From Rhopalosiphum padi (taxonomy: Eukaryota > Arthropoda > Insecta > Hemiptera > Aphididae): a DNA stretch of 64,000 bases. Made by a program: the position numbers and the translations under genes. This document shows positions 12,761 through 22,899 of this stretch, one piece after another. The notes beneath the pieces were generated by a model. That model searched no databases. It was not told the origin of the DNA and was given only the letters and a program-made list of their open reading frames with translations. Numbering within the stretch: the first letter of the stretch is position 1; each line of letters begins with the position of its first letter. The stretch spans positions 46,289,858 to 46,353,857 of the forward strand of contig NC_083598.1 in NCBI RefSeq assembly GCF_020882245.1, given 5' to 3'.

Positions 12761-15150
12761 TTACGAGTTTACTCGGTCGCATATTTTATGACAATACAAT
12801 ATCGTTGTCCTAGTCCGAAAACCGAATTCATACACCTGACAAGCGGTATACACAATCTGCACGAGGAGGAAAAAAAATAAACACGTTGTAATATCTTATA
12901 ATATTATAATACATAGTTCGGTACGTCTAAACGATTTTACAAGTGATAAAAACGACTTTGGAATCTGGTCCGAGAACAACCGATGAGTGTCATCGAGATT
13001 ACGCGCGCGGACGCATGTCTAACAAAAGAACAATAATATCAACTATTTTGACCGAAAACAATAAATCGTAAATTTGCTCAATCCTATGCGCACACACTCG
13101 TATGTATAAATATATTATTACGTGTATTAGGTGAGTTATACTATATACACACACAGTTGGCAACGCAGTAACCAGTGCCCATACTACGTCTATATATTAT
13201 AGACTAATCTATATAATAACTTAACCGTTGTCGTCGTCGTCGGCTGTGGTCCGCGCATATTACTCTAATAGACGATTTAGATTATTTGCGCGATAGGTAC
13301 GAATTCTTTCTGTGTTTGAACTCGCCAGTCGGCGAACACCGCAAACGGTAAAACACAATTCTATACGAACGGTATATTATATAAACAGCGAAAATGAATC
13401 GCTTCGTGCGCGTTTGAAAACCTGTATATTACTCTAAATAACTAACGACGAAAACCATTTTTTCCCTTTTATAGATGATGTTGCTCGACGTAAGAAAACG
13501 TTTTTTTTATACATATACATATATAATACGGTACAGCGTAGTTCTTATAGCCAAACATCCTCTCTCTGGTGACATTTCATCGTTTCGAGTAACACTATAC
13601 GGAATATATTATAATACAGCGGTGCGGAGATCTCATAGATAAGACTATGATTAACCGTCTCATTACTCAGAATAAACATTGATGGGAACTCGAGTAGGTA
13701 CATACGTCATACGCGCGTATATACATTCCTTCCTTTTACGCGCTTGACTCCGTGTCACGGGTACACGGAAAATCTTTAAAAAAAAATTATAAAAAAAATA
13801 AGACTTTGAAAATCCACAATAATTTATTCGAAATTAAACTGCGCGATCTTCAGCGGAAAAATCGAGGCTTTAAAAAAATGACCGTAATATATTATGTATG
13901 ATGCTCGTACAATATACTCATGTGCACTCAAATTTTTAAGAAATGACAGTGAAAACCATGTTTTGAATTTGATTTTGTGGACTCAAGCTTGGTTGTAGCA
14001 TAAATAAGTATGTTACAACATAAAAATAAAATTTCCTCGAGGATTAATGTCGTACTATATCGTCTGTAAAATTATATATATTTCCTGCCGAACACACTAA
14101 TACTATAATGTGTGTTTATATTGTAATATTCATTATTTTACAACCGTAATATCAAAATTCGAAGTGTTTACAATAAACTTAATACGGTTGGCGGGTTGCG
14201 TCAAGTTTTTATAGACGTGACATAAAATTAACGTCGAGTGTCATGTAGTCCTCCGACACGGATAGCTAAATGCTGACCGACGTTTAATAGCATATATCGG
14301 TATATATCGTATGTAACACCATCGGCGTATAGCTACAGCATAATAATTAATGACGATGGCGTTATTTCGTAGTTATTTTAAAACTCGTCACCTAGTCATT
14401 TCATATAGTTAACCAATATATTTAGTTTTTAAATACTTACATGTTTTTCCGTAATAATTTCGTGGGTTGGTTCGAGCCCTGTTCACGTCTACCGTGTATA
14501 GCAGCACGGACGACGCTAATAAATGACACACGATAATACATACACACACACACACACACACACTTATGTGTAACGTATGAACAACACGTATATACATACC
14601 AAAGTACCTATATCCGACGACCACCACTATATATATATGTGTGTGTGTGTGTGGTTAACGTAAATGTACTGCGAGTTGTTGTACACATATTATAGGTAGG
14701 TACACGAGACGCGATGAGACGGTCCTCGACACTGTTGTAATAACATACGCGCCCCATAATAATACCATAATAACATATACATATATATATATATATATAC
14801 TCGACAGACTTTTCAGTTCTAATGCGGTAATGTCATTGTGTACATTATTTTGAATAATATGTATGTCCCATAGATTATATCATATTATTCCGTTGTATAG
14901 GCGCGGCGACGGCGGCGTAATATCATTTACATTGCGCAATATAATTACTATATAATATAATTATCTTTGGAGGCAATAAATTAGGCGAACGCCACTCGTG
15001 TGCTGCACCGTATGCGTATATGGCTGTGTAGTATGTATAATAATATAATATATCGTGTATAGGTGTAAGCTACGACGAATGACAACAATAATATTATAAT
15101 ATACTACGACACATACGCACATTATTCCTGTATTAATATTGTCAATTAAA
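12761..15150. other. AT-rich non-coding DNA with microsatellites
   Basis: No gene is seen. A possible 15-nt micro-exon configuration at 13475-13489 is discussed in the findings. Repeats are AC at 14542-14563, TG at 14638-14653 and AT at 14781-14799. Confidence 0.5.
14542..14563. repeat. (AC)11 microsatellite
   Basis: This is a perfect dinucleotide run. A TG run on the same strand follows at 14638-14653, so the two could pair as an inverted repeat about 75 bases apart. Confidence 0.9.
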
Positions 15151-15415
15151 ACGAACGTGTTTGCGACTTTGCCCGGCTCGGAGCGGACCGATTTCGTCGT
15201 CGTACGCAATATTAATTAAATCGTACACCGCCGTAGCCGCGCGCCCCGCCGCCGACGGCCTTTCGCCCGCTGCACTTGTACCGCGACCGGCCGTTATAAT
15301 TTATCGATTCGCGGACCACATAGGTGTAATCGTCGTAGCTGCGGTGCCCATTTTAGAGAGGTGCCCGTACGACGACGACGACCTAACCGATACACGCGCG
15401 TGTTATAATATTTAT
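15151..15415. promoter_or_regulatory. CpG-rich island, left part
   Basis: CpG density is high, with a CGACGACGACG run at about 15369-15380. The island is interrupted on its right by a hAT-type insertion and resumes at 15640. An open frame of 139 codons crosses the island and the insertion. It begins with TTG and is not credible as a gene. Confidence 0.4.
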
Positions 15416-15634
15416 CAGGGGGGGGGGGGCACCCGCGAACCTTTTTTATCTGGCCCGCGCTACATTTTCAAATTACATCATAAAATTTCAAAGTCAACCG
15501 TCCACAATGAGTCTATATGCTATACGTCTATACATCATAATGTTTCGAATGACCTTTTATTTATCTCTCTGGCCCGCTAAATTTTAATTTTTCTAAAAAT
15601 TGGCGCTCTAATAACTTTCAGTTGCCCATCTCTG
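15416..15634. mobile_element. hAT-type MITE (219 bp)
   Basis: The right end reads CAGTTGCCCATCTCTG, the inverse of the hAT terminal word CAGAGATGGGCAACTG. The left end begins CAGGGG and runs through twelve Gs to CACCCGCG, a slipped version of CAGGGGTGGGCAACC. Inside are two GGCCCGC words, also typical of this hAT group. The flanks ATATTTAT (15408-15415) and ATATAAAT (15635-15642) agree at 6 of 8 positions. No coding capacity remains. The G12 run probably expanded by slippage after insertion. Confidence 0.6.
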
Positions 15635-15639
15635 ATATA

Positions 15640-16075
15640 AATTACGTATTGTCGCGCGAACACACGAATGTACCGCAGCCGCTCTGACGGGCGTGTCGAG
15701 ACGTCTCGAAAACGGCGGTCGCATACTGCACGACGAATATGTGACTACGACGGACGACGTCGCACGATAAGGTGAAAATGTCTCTCAATGCAAAACGGGC
15801 GCACGCTGGACGATCGGGGCCGTGTGTGTACATAAATGTTCCGATTAATATTCATCGCGACGCCGCACATATTATTATTATTATTATAATGTGCGCCAAG
15901 CCGCTATTACTCGTGCGACGACGACGATTGGCGGAGATCTGAAGAATCTGCAGCGACGTAGCGTCCCCGATGGCGATAAATAATTAAACGCGCAAAGTGT
16001 GTGTGTAACGTTTAAACGTTGCAGTCGCGGATACGGTAATATTATAATGTCATATATTATATAATGTTATAACGC
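15640..16075. promoter_or_regulatory. CpG-rich island, right part
   Basis: CpG-rich DNA continues after the MITE. The 63-codon minus-strand frame here is a compositional shadow. The island seems to be one element split by the insertion at 15416-15634. Confidence 0.4.
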
Positions 16076-16110
16076 GGACAAGTAGACACCGTAGGCCTAT
16101 TTACTATATA

Positions 16111-16748
16111 CAGTGGCGTAACTTCCAAGTTTGTAGAGCTCTGAAAGCGACGTTTTCATTCACCGCCCAATCTATAGGTAAGTATCTGAGATATCGGCTG
16201 AGGGGGTCGAGGTATATTGATTAATTAATTTTCTGCAATTATTTCGTATACGTTTTGCGAATATTATTACACGCATTTTATTAGATATATCGATTCGCGT
16301 ATAGACCGACGAGTAAACAGTATATTTAATACCTATGTATGTACTACATCGCAGTGCATTAAGTATCTTTGAGCGAGATCGGCACAGAACTCGCGTGGAT
16401 TTTAAATGCGTTCGCCTTTTAATGATATTTGCGATATTGAAAATACGTATAAAAGCTTTTAAGTTTTTTGTAAACATTTTTAACTTTCAATATATATTAT
16501 AACCATCATACTTCACCGTGTGTATAAACATTGCGTTGATAATAATATAATATATTACTCGCCCTAATGCAGGTTACAACATAATCAATTTATTATCGTA
16601 GACAACGAGTTTATAAGATCAAAATTAAATTCAAGTTTTTTGAATTATTATTTATTGAGCATTTTTTTTCAAATATATAGTTTATAATAATATTTTATGC
16701 ACCACAGGCGGCCGCACCCTCTGATCCCTCTTGCAGATAACACCGCTG
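16111..16748. mobile_element. hAT-type non-autonomous element (638 bp)
   Basis: The left end CAGTGGCGTAACTTCC and the right end GATAACACCGCTG are inverted copies (8 of the terminal 12 bases match). The CCCTCTTGCAG wording just inside the right end is typical of insect elements with CAGTGGCGTAAC termini. The flanks ACTATATA (16103-16110) and ACTAGATA (16749-16756) match at 7 of 8 positions, a good 8-bp target duplication. The interior is AT-rich. Its longest frame (101 codons, minus strand) shows no hAT transposase motif, so the element is non-autonomous. Confidence 0.7.
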
Positions 16749-16756
16749 ACTAGATA

Positions 16757-18300
16757 GTTACCAAATTCCTGTACGAGTAGATAGCCATAGTTGGAAGTGC
16801 CCATTTTACACGTCAAAGTCGTGACGGAAATCGGAAAACCACGACGTGCTCGAGACTTGACGTATTAACCTGCAGACGTGTTAACGACTGTGCTTGTATT
16901 ATTTGTGACTGCGAAAAAAATTCTAATCAAAAATACGCACATCGTCTGTATATTTTACCAATATAATCCGCAGACGCTATACGACTTCGATAAAGTGAAC
17001 GTAATATATTGGTAAGATAATAATATATAGTAATATATTTGTTTTTGTCTGTTATTCTTTAATGATTCGATAGAATTCCATTTTCTTTCGTTTTATCAAT
17101 TTCTACAACATTTTATTTTTATGTTATTTATCACTCACACTGCAGCGAGATTAAATAATATATTATATACTATATACGGATGATCACACAAACTTGCCAA
17201 GACCGTGCATGGTTATATCCCAGACAATTTTTACAGCTCTTCCATATAAATATATGTTTTTAATAGCTCTGAGAGAATTATATTAATAAAGTTTAACCCT
17301 TTCAATTAACGACCGTTTCCGATGCCAATAAAAAACAAATTGTTTTATTGGACCAATAGTCAAACGGTTTGTTATAATATAACATCATATTATTATTATG
17401 ATACACCGTACATGTGTACAGCCGCACACAGATACAGTGCATGCAATACATAGCGTGTGTACATATTGATATATACTTTACAACGCGTACATTGAATGGT
17501 GGCTTAAAAATATTTTGAAATTATTTGAATTCGATACCTAAAAAAATGAACATTTTCACAGTTTATCGTCGTTCTGTAATTTATGTATAAATAATAAATA
17601 AATAATACGCATTCATCTGGGCTTGTGTTAATTGTGTTATTTTAATGAGTAGGGTCGTTACTCGTTAATAGAAAAACAAATCTAAATATATCATTCCACG
17701 ATAACGTTAAATTATTTATTTACTTTATGAAAGCATATTAATTATCCTGTCACAATAATCTATAGCTAGGGACAACCCGTTGCGCGTGGGTCGAAACCAT
17801 TATACACCCTAAAAAAATATTGTTTTTTACGCAGACAAATAATTACCAAACATCAAAATGTGTACATCAATAGTTGTTTAAAACAACGATAACAAATAAT
17901 CATGATTTACTGTAATAAAATATAAATAAAACCGAAAAATATCGTTTTAATTCATACTGATAGATCTATTCGTCCCTCAACACACTTAAAATTCTTTTAG
18001 CGTCCTCGGTGTCCTCGATTTTCGTAAACAATTTTTGACTATAAAAATCGGCCCCTCGTTTTGATGTAGGTAACAAATTATAATATTATATCATTATAAC
18101 ATGTCGCGCATATGGTTTGGACACAAAACTAATAATCCCAAACAAATTGTCGTAATGTGGGCAATACAAAAAAAGGGAAATAATGACTTATTCCCGAGTG
18201 ACGAACGACTGTCGTCCATCACAGGTGACAAAACGTTTTCGTTGTACATAATAGTATAAAAACCATCTGCGACGTCATCCATAAAACACCCTGTACAGCA
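16757..18300. other. AT-rich non-coding DNA
   Basis: No gene is seen. TTAA followed by CCCTTTCAATTAACGACCG at about 17293-17315, then a 9-bp hairpin (CCAATAAAA 17325-17333, TTTTATTGG 17343-17351), may be one end of a decayed piggyBac-like element. No partner end was found. A TACAGGGTGTTT word on the minus strand lies at 18282-18295. Confidence 0.45.
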
Positions 18301-18308
18301 CAGTTTGG

Positions 18309-18352
18309 GCGTGTGTGTGTGTGTGTGTATGTGTGTGCGCGCGCGCGCGTAC
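18309..18352. repeat. 44-nt alternating GT/GC tract
   Basis: Purine and pyrimidine alternate without a break for 44 bases: a GT run, one AT step, a short GT run, then a GC run. This is a strong Z-DNA candidate and a likely polymorphic repeat. Confidence 0.85.
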
Positions 18353-18429
18353 TTTAATATGAGAGACACACACGTGTGTGCAGAGGGTTGGTTCTATCTT
18401 TAATTTTTGTTTACTTTACGGTCAGAAAC

Positions 18430-18920
18430 CAACGACAACACGGGATTAAATAATGACAAAAACCGTTTTGCCTCGTAAAATAATACTCGTTCTATTTTTA
18501 TACCTCGTGTTCATCCCCCGACACGATATAACGTCTTCTCGGCCGTAATTAATCGTCAACCAGTCGCAGCTCGCGTGTGTTCGGATTTCGGTGCGACGGC
18601 GGCGCGTAGTCGCGGGGAGTGCGGCGAGGGCGGCGGAGGACCGACGACAGAGCAATTATAATATATACCAACGACGACGCGACGACCGTAATATTATTTA
18701 ATGGGTCTGATGCACTATAATGCCACAATAGCGACGAGAAAAAAAAATCCCTTCCGACGATATTTTGACGTTATTTTTTTCTTCTCTTCATCCGTTTCGA
18801 TTACTCCCCAGTCTGGACGTGCGTGTGTGTGCGCGCCGAGAGATTATCGCGGGTCTTTCGGATTTCTTCCTTGTCAGTCGTCCCTTGTCATTATAACTCA
18901 TCCGACCCGATAACCGTGTT
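18430..18920. promoter_or_regulatory. CpG-rich island
   Basis: G+C peaks at 18540-18640 with GCGGCG and CGACGACG words. The 69-70 codon frames are R/T/S-rich and unconvincing. Promoter potential on the minus strand cannot be excluded, but no donor or start context is convincing. Confidence 0.35.
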
Positions 18921-20440
18921 TTAAAATACATACAAATACCATTATTAAGCATTTATTGTTGTTTATTATAATAACGGATACGAGATATCGATATATCGCA
19001 TTATACCTATATTATTGCTATATAATATTATGTATACAATATTAAACTGTTGATCTTTTCTTTTTCGTTTTCTTTTTTTTTTGAATAAAACTTTAAACGC
19101 AAACGTCCGTATAATATAATAATTCTATGATGTGTAAACGTCTATAAATCTCAGTATGCCGTCACGAACATGTTATTACAATTGAGATAATCGCCACGGT
19201 ATTTTTGTTTGGGTTTACACCGAGTGTGTTAGGGGTGGACGGGTTGTTTTATTGTCTCACGCCTCAGACCAAAACCTTTCGTGCCACCACTGACTCTGTA
19301 TAGATATTTTAATAATAATAAAAATAAAAACGCCTTATTTAATTGCGTTTCTCTAAACATTTTTTTTTTCCGATATCGAAACGCGCTGTCAAAGAGTTCT
19401 CATTGAATTAAAATTACCGACGGAGACAATAACACGCTGCGTCTGAATTGATCTTTCGTTCGAAGTAAATTATAAAGCTTTAATGTTTGGTATGACATTT
19501 ATTGTCTTTAGAATTTTTTACGCCCGTAAAATTCGCATCATTTTTTATAGCAACATTTTATAATATAATATAAGTCAATTAGTTAAATTTAAACTAGCGT
19601 TTTCAATTAAATACTTAAATCTACGTTAATTATTTTGAACAAAATTTATAATAGCGTAGAAAAGTTATAATATTAAATAAAATACATTGTTTTAAAATGT
19701 TCATCAGACACTCGTTTCAGATTAAAGTAAATTCTGTTTAACTACTAACACCAACGCATGTTAGAGCGATGCACCGTTCTGTACAGGTTAGACAGTCATT
19801 CAATTATAATATTATTATCTAAAACTCTTATTCAAAATGATGCATAAAATAGAAGTTTTAATAGTAAAAGTATACTGTAATTATATAGTGTAATAGTATA
19901 TTTTTCGATATACAAATCTAATCTAAAAGTCTACATTCTTAGTTATTATTATTATTATCATTATATACTATACGATTAATAGCTATAAATTTATGAGTTA
20001 TAAAAGCAAATCGGACTTCTTTGTATGCACCATAACTATACAACGATTTATTCCTCAAATTGTTTTCGTTTGACGGTTTAAGGCTGAAATAAATAAATGT
20101 TCAGCTATATAATATACATATATAAAAGGGACCTTTTTTCCCGGGTCCTGTTCAAATCCAGTACAATCCTGCATACTATAATATCGTCACGTACAATAAT
20201 TATTATTCATATTGTATATTTACTGTAGGTTAACTATACCTATACCGTTAAATTCAATAGATTACGAAACAAGAAAAAACGATTCATCGGCTTTAATATC
20301 AAATACGAGTTATAATATGCGAACAATGTGACTAACCGAAATCAAATATTGCAGGTGTGTGTATAATAATTACAATTGAAATACATCACCGGTAGCTATA
20401 TAATATAACAATAATATAATTATTAATTAATGCAATTGAT
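18921..20440. other. AT-rich non-coding DNA
   Basis: No gene is seen. At about 19227-19292 lies a less AT-rich patch ending GTGCCACCACTG, which resembles the right terminus of a hAT-type element (inverse CAGTGGTGGCAC). No matching left end or duplicated flank was found, so this would be a truncated copy at best. Confidence 0.4.
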
Positions 20441-20619
20441 ATTGAGGGACAACCGTGGCAGCTCAAAGTTTTGGGATTAAGTTACTGTACAACCATCAAT
20501 ACACACCAGCTATAAATGGCTACTACGCCACTTGGAGCATTTTCAACTATACACTCACCTATATGTATAATATGTTTATATGTGTGTGTGTACTGTATAT
20601 AAGTGAGACTTTTTGGTAT

Positions 20620-20870
20620 AAAATCGTATTGCGCATTGTGTCGGGTGGCTTAACACTGCGGGCTGCTGCCGCAGTTATGGCGGAGCGCATAACGGTTACC
20701 ATAAATAATTGCGTTTCTGCTTTCTTTTTTTCCTTTTCGGTTTATCGCGTAAAACTGTCAAGTCGGCGGGCCCACGGAGAGAGTGTAGGTACCTACAAAT
20801 ATGTTTACGCGTTCGAACGTGTTGTACTTAAATGTGCTCGAATATCGTTTGCATTGTCATTTCAAAAACC
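20620..20870. promoter_or_regulatory. Moderate CpG-rich patch
   Basis: The patch has raised G+C inside a 139-codon frame that starts with GTG and is not credible as a protein. A GCTGCTGCCGCAG word and GGCGGGCCCACGG mark its core. The function is unknown. Confidence 0.25.
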
Positions 20871-21029
20871 CTAAAATCGTATAACATAAAAGACGAACAC
20901 CGTTGACGCGATTAACTCACTTTCTCCAAAATATAACGCCGATTAGTCTCGTCGAAGCCTTTTCACCCTAATTTTCACATACAGACCGTATCGAATACAA
21001 ATGTATATAGTATATATAAATGGTGTATT

Positions 21030-21660
21030 ATTATAGTATATGCAACGACAAAAGGACGTTTTATGACTTTGACCTCATCGGGCCCAGCGGGTCTACCGAT
21101 AGCCCCACTGACCCAATTACGAACAATTTTTCTTTTTTTTCGAAAACTTCGTCACGGATTTTGGATTTTGGCTTTTGTGCGCCGAATACCAAGGACGCAC
21201 GAGCCTCGGTGTTGATGTTTCTTTTCTGTTGTCGTGTGGTAGATAATACCATTGAGGGGTATCCGGCCGGCGGCGACGCGGTCGTAGCCGCAATATAGTA
21301 TACGACTTATTAAACAGACACACACAAATGTGTACTCCCCCAGACGACACGTTAAATGCATTAAGTCGTCAGTTCGGTAAATCGTAGACAATTAATAAAA
21401 ACCACGGGGTTGGGTTGACAGCAGGGAGACCACCCCTGTGGACACTCCGGACCGTATCGTTTACTTTGTTGTGTACAGGATGGTCGTTCGCCGCAAACAC
21501 ATCCACCGCATTTTCTTTCTTTCTTTTCTTTTTTTTTTTTCGTTTTCGTCATCACGGGTCTGCAGCGATGGCATTGAATAACGATTTAACTCTTTTCAAA
21601 CACACACGCGACGAGCGCACTTAACAGATGAAACCAAAACGAAACGATTTGTCCGCGCGC
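21030..21660. promoter_or_regulatory. CpG-rich block with pyrimidine tract
   Basis: GC-richer DNA contains a pure T/C run of 31 bases at 21511-21541, a potential triplex-forming or GAGA-type tract read on the minus strand. Five frames of 63-92 codons overlap on both strands and none is recognisable. It is treated as a candidate regulatory block. Confidence 0.3.
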
Positions 21661-22500
21661 CATATCGTAAAACCGAGAAACGCCCGATGTTTATATACAT
21701 TATAGGAATAAATTAGCCTAGGAACACAATAAATTGCACATTATGTCTGTAGTTATTATTATTGAAGTGCGTAAAACGGTCGTATAATATCATAATATAC
21801 GACTATACGAAAAACGAGCGAGTGTGAAAACGATTACGAGAATATAAGGTAGAAATGGGAAAAACAAAATCCATTCGTCCGTCCTCGATGCAGTGTATAG
21901 GCATAATATATTTAAATATTGTGCACTTAAAATACCACGCGTCATTCGAGACATCTCGTGAGCACACGTGATAATAATAATACGATTATTGTGTACATAA
22001 TATTATAATGTTTGGTTTGTGTAACCTTTTTCCGTGTCCATTTATGACGGCCTTGACGACAAATTAAAACGACGATTTTACAGCATATGCGCACATAATA
22101 TATTATTCGTTTATTTCGGTGATGACTGCAGAGACAAAAACGAACGTTCCAAAAATCGCCAATGGCTGTCCAAAATTCAACACACCGACGCGCGTTATGA
22201 CAATATTATATTTTTGTGGCGGACGACTAAATATAACGTATATTTTACTGTACTATGCGATATCGTATATTATTATACGCACGACGACGACGATTACTCT
22301 ACATCGAACGTCGCGCCGATCCGCCAAACGTGGTCGATAAACGATCGTGTGCGGTATAATATAATAATAATATAATATGCACTGTGCAGGGCGTAGGCGT
22401 ATACATATATTTTTATACCCTCCTGAGTGGATAGTACACAGAGAATCATTTTTCTACCGATTATAAAATCGCGTGCGTGCGTGGGTGGGTGCGTGTGTAA

Positions 22501-22680
22501 ATGCGTTTCGATCAATTAAAACGAATGGACAAAACTAATTCCGAAACGTCCGGTGTACAACCGACTGCGCCGCGGCGGGTCGACAAACCCGAATCGCGTC
22601 GCACACGCACGCACGTTTCGGCGAGTTCCCATCTAGTAATGCGCGCTATTGTATATACGTGCATAATATATAACATTCAG
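22501..22680 (+). CDS. Possible exon with strong donor (weak)
   Basis: An ATG at 22501 opens a frame of exactly 60 codons up to CAG|GTAAGTAT at 22678-22685, a near-perfect 5' splice site that would leave phase 0. The predicted piece is basic and R/T/S-rich, then hydrophobic near the end (MRAIVYTCIIYNI). No family is recognised and no acceptor or neighbouring exon could be paired with it. The frame also runs on through the donor to 22776, so chance is a serious alternative. Confidence 0.15.
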
Positions 22681-22861
22681 GTAAGTATATATACCTATAC
22701 GGTAGACGCGTACTGCGGAACAATCGGAAGTCAGCGAACTATTTTCGATTGGACGAATTTGTTCGGATTTAACTGACCTACCCTAACCACTACACAAAAG
22801 CCGAGCAGTACCTCCTCTATACGTCGTATAATATATACATCGCGAGAGCGGAGGACGAAAG

Positions 22862-22881
22862 GGGTGAATTTGCATTCACCC
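22862..22881. repeat. Perfect 8-bp hairpin
   Basis: GGGTGAAT (22862-22869), loop TTGC, then ATTCACCC (22874-22881). It is a stable stem at the right edge of a CpG-rich block. Confidence 0.7.
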
Positions 22882-22899
22882 GGCTTAGAAATTGAAAAG

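Larger units (their letters stand above)
22020..22890. promoter_or_regulatory. CpG-rich block
   Basis: CpG-rich sequence continues through several overlapping frames (73-113 codons). It contains a CGACGACGACG run near 22283, a perfect 8-bp hairpin at 22862-22881 and the possible exon at 22501-22680, listed separately. Confidence 0.3.

Noticed and set aside
14460..14485. GGTTCGAGCCC, like a tRNA T arm or pol III B box
   Set aside because: Neighbouring bases do not form the T stem, and no A box or acceptor stem lies at the right distance.
15161..15580. 139-codon open frame
   Set aside because: It begins with TTG, runs across a CpG island into a hAT-type MITE, and has no recognisable features.
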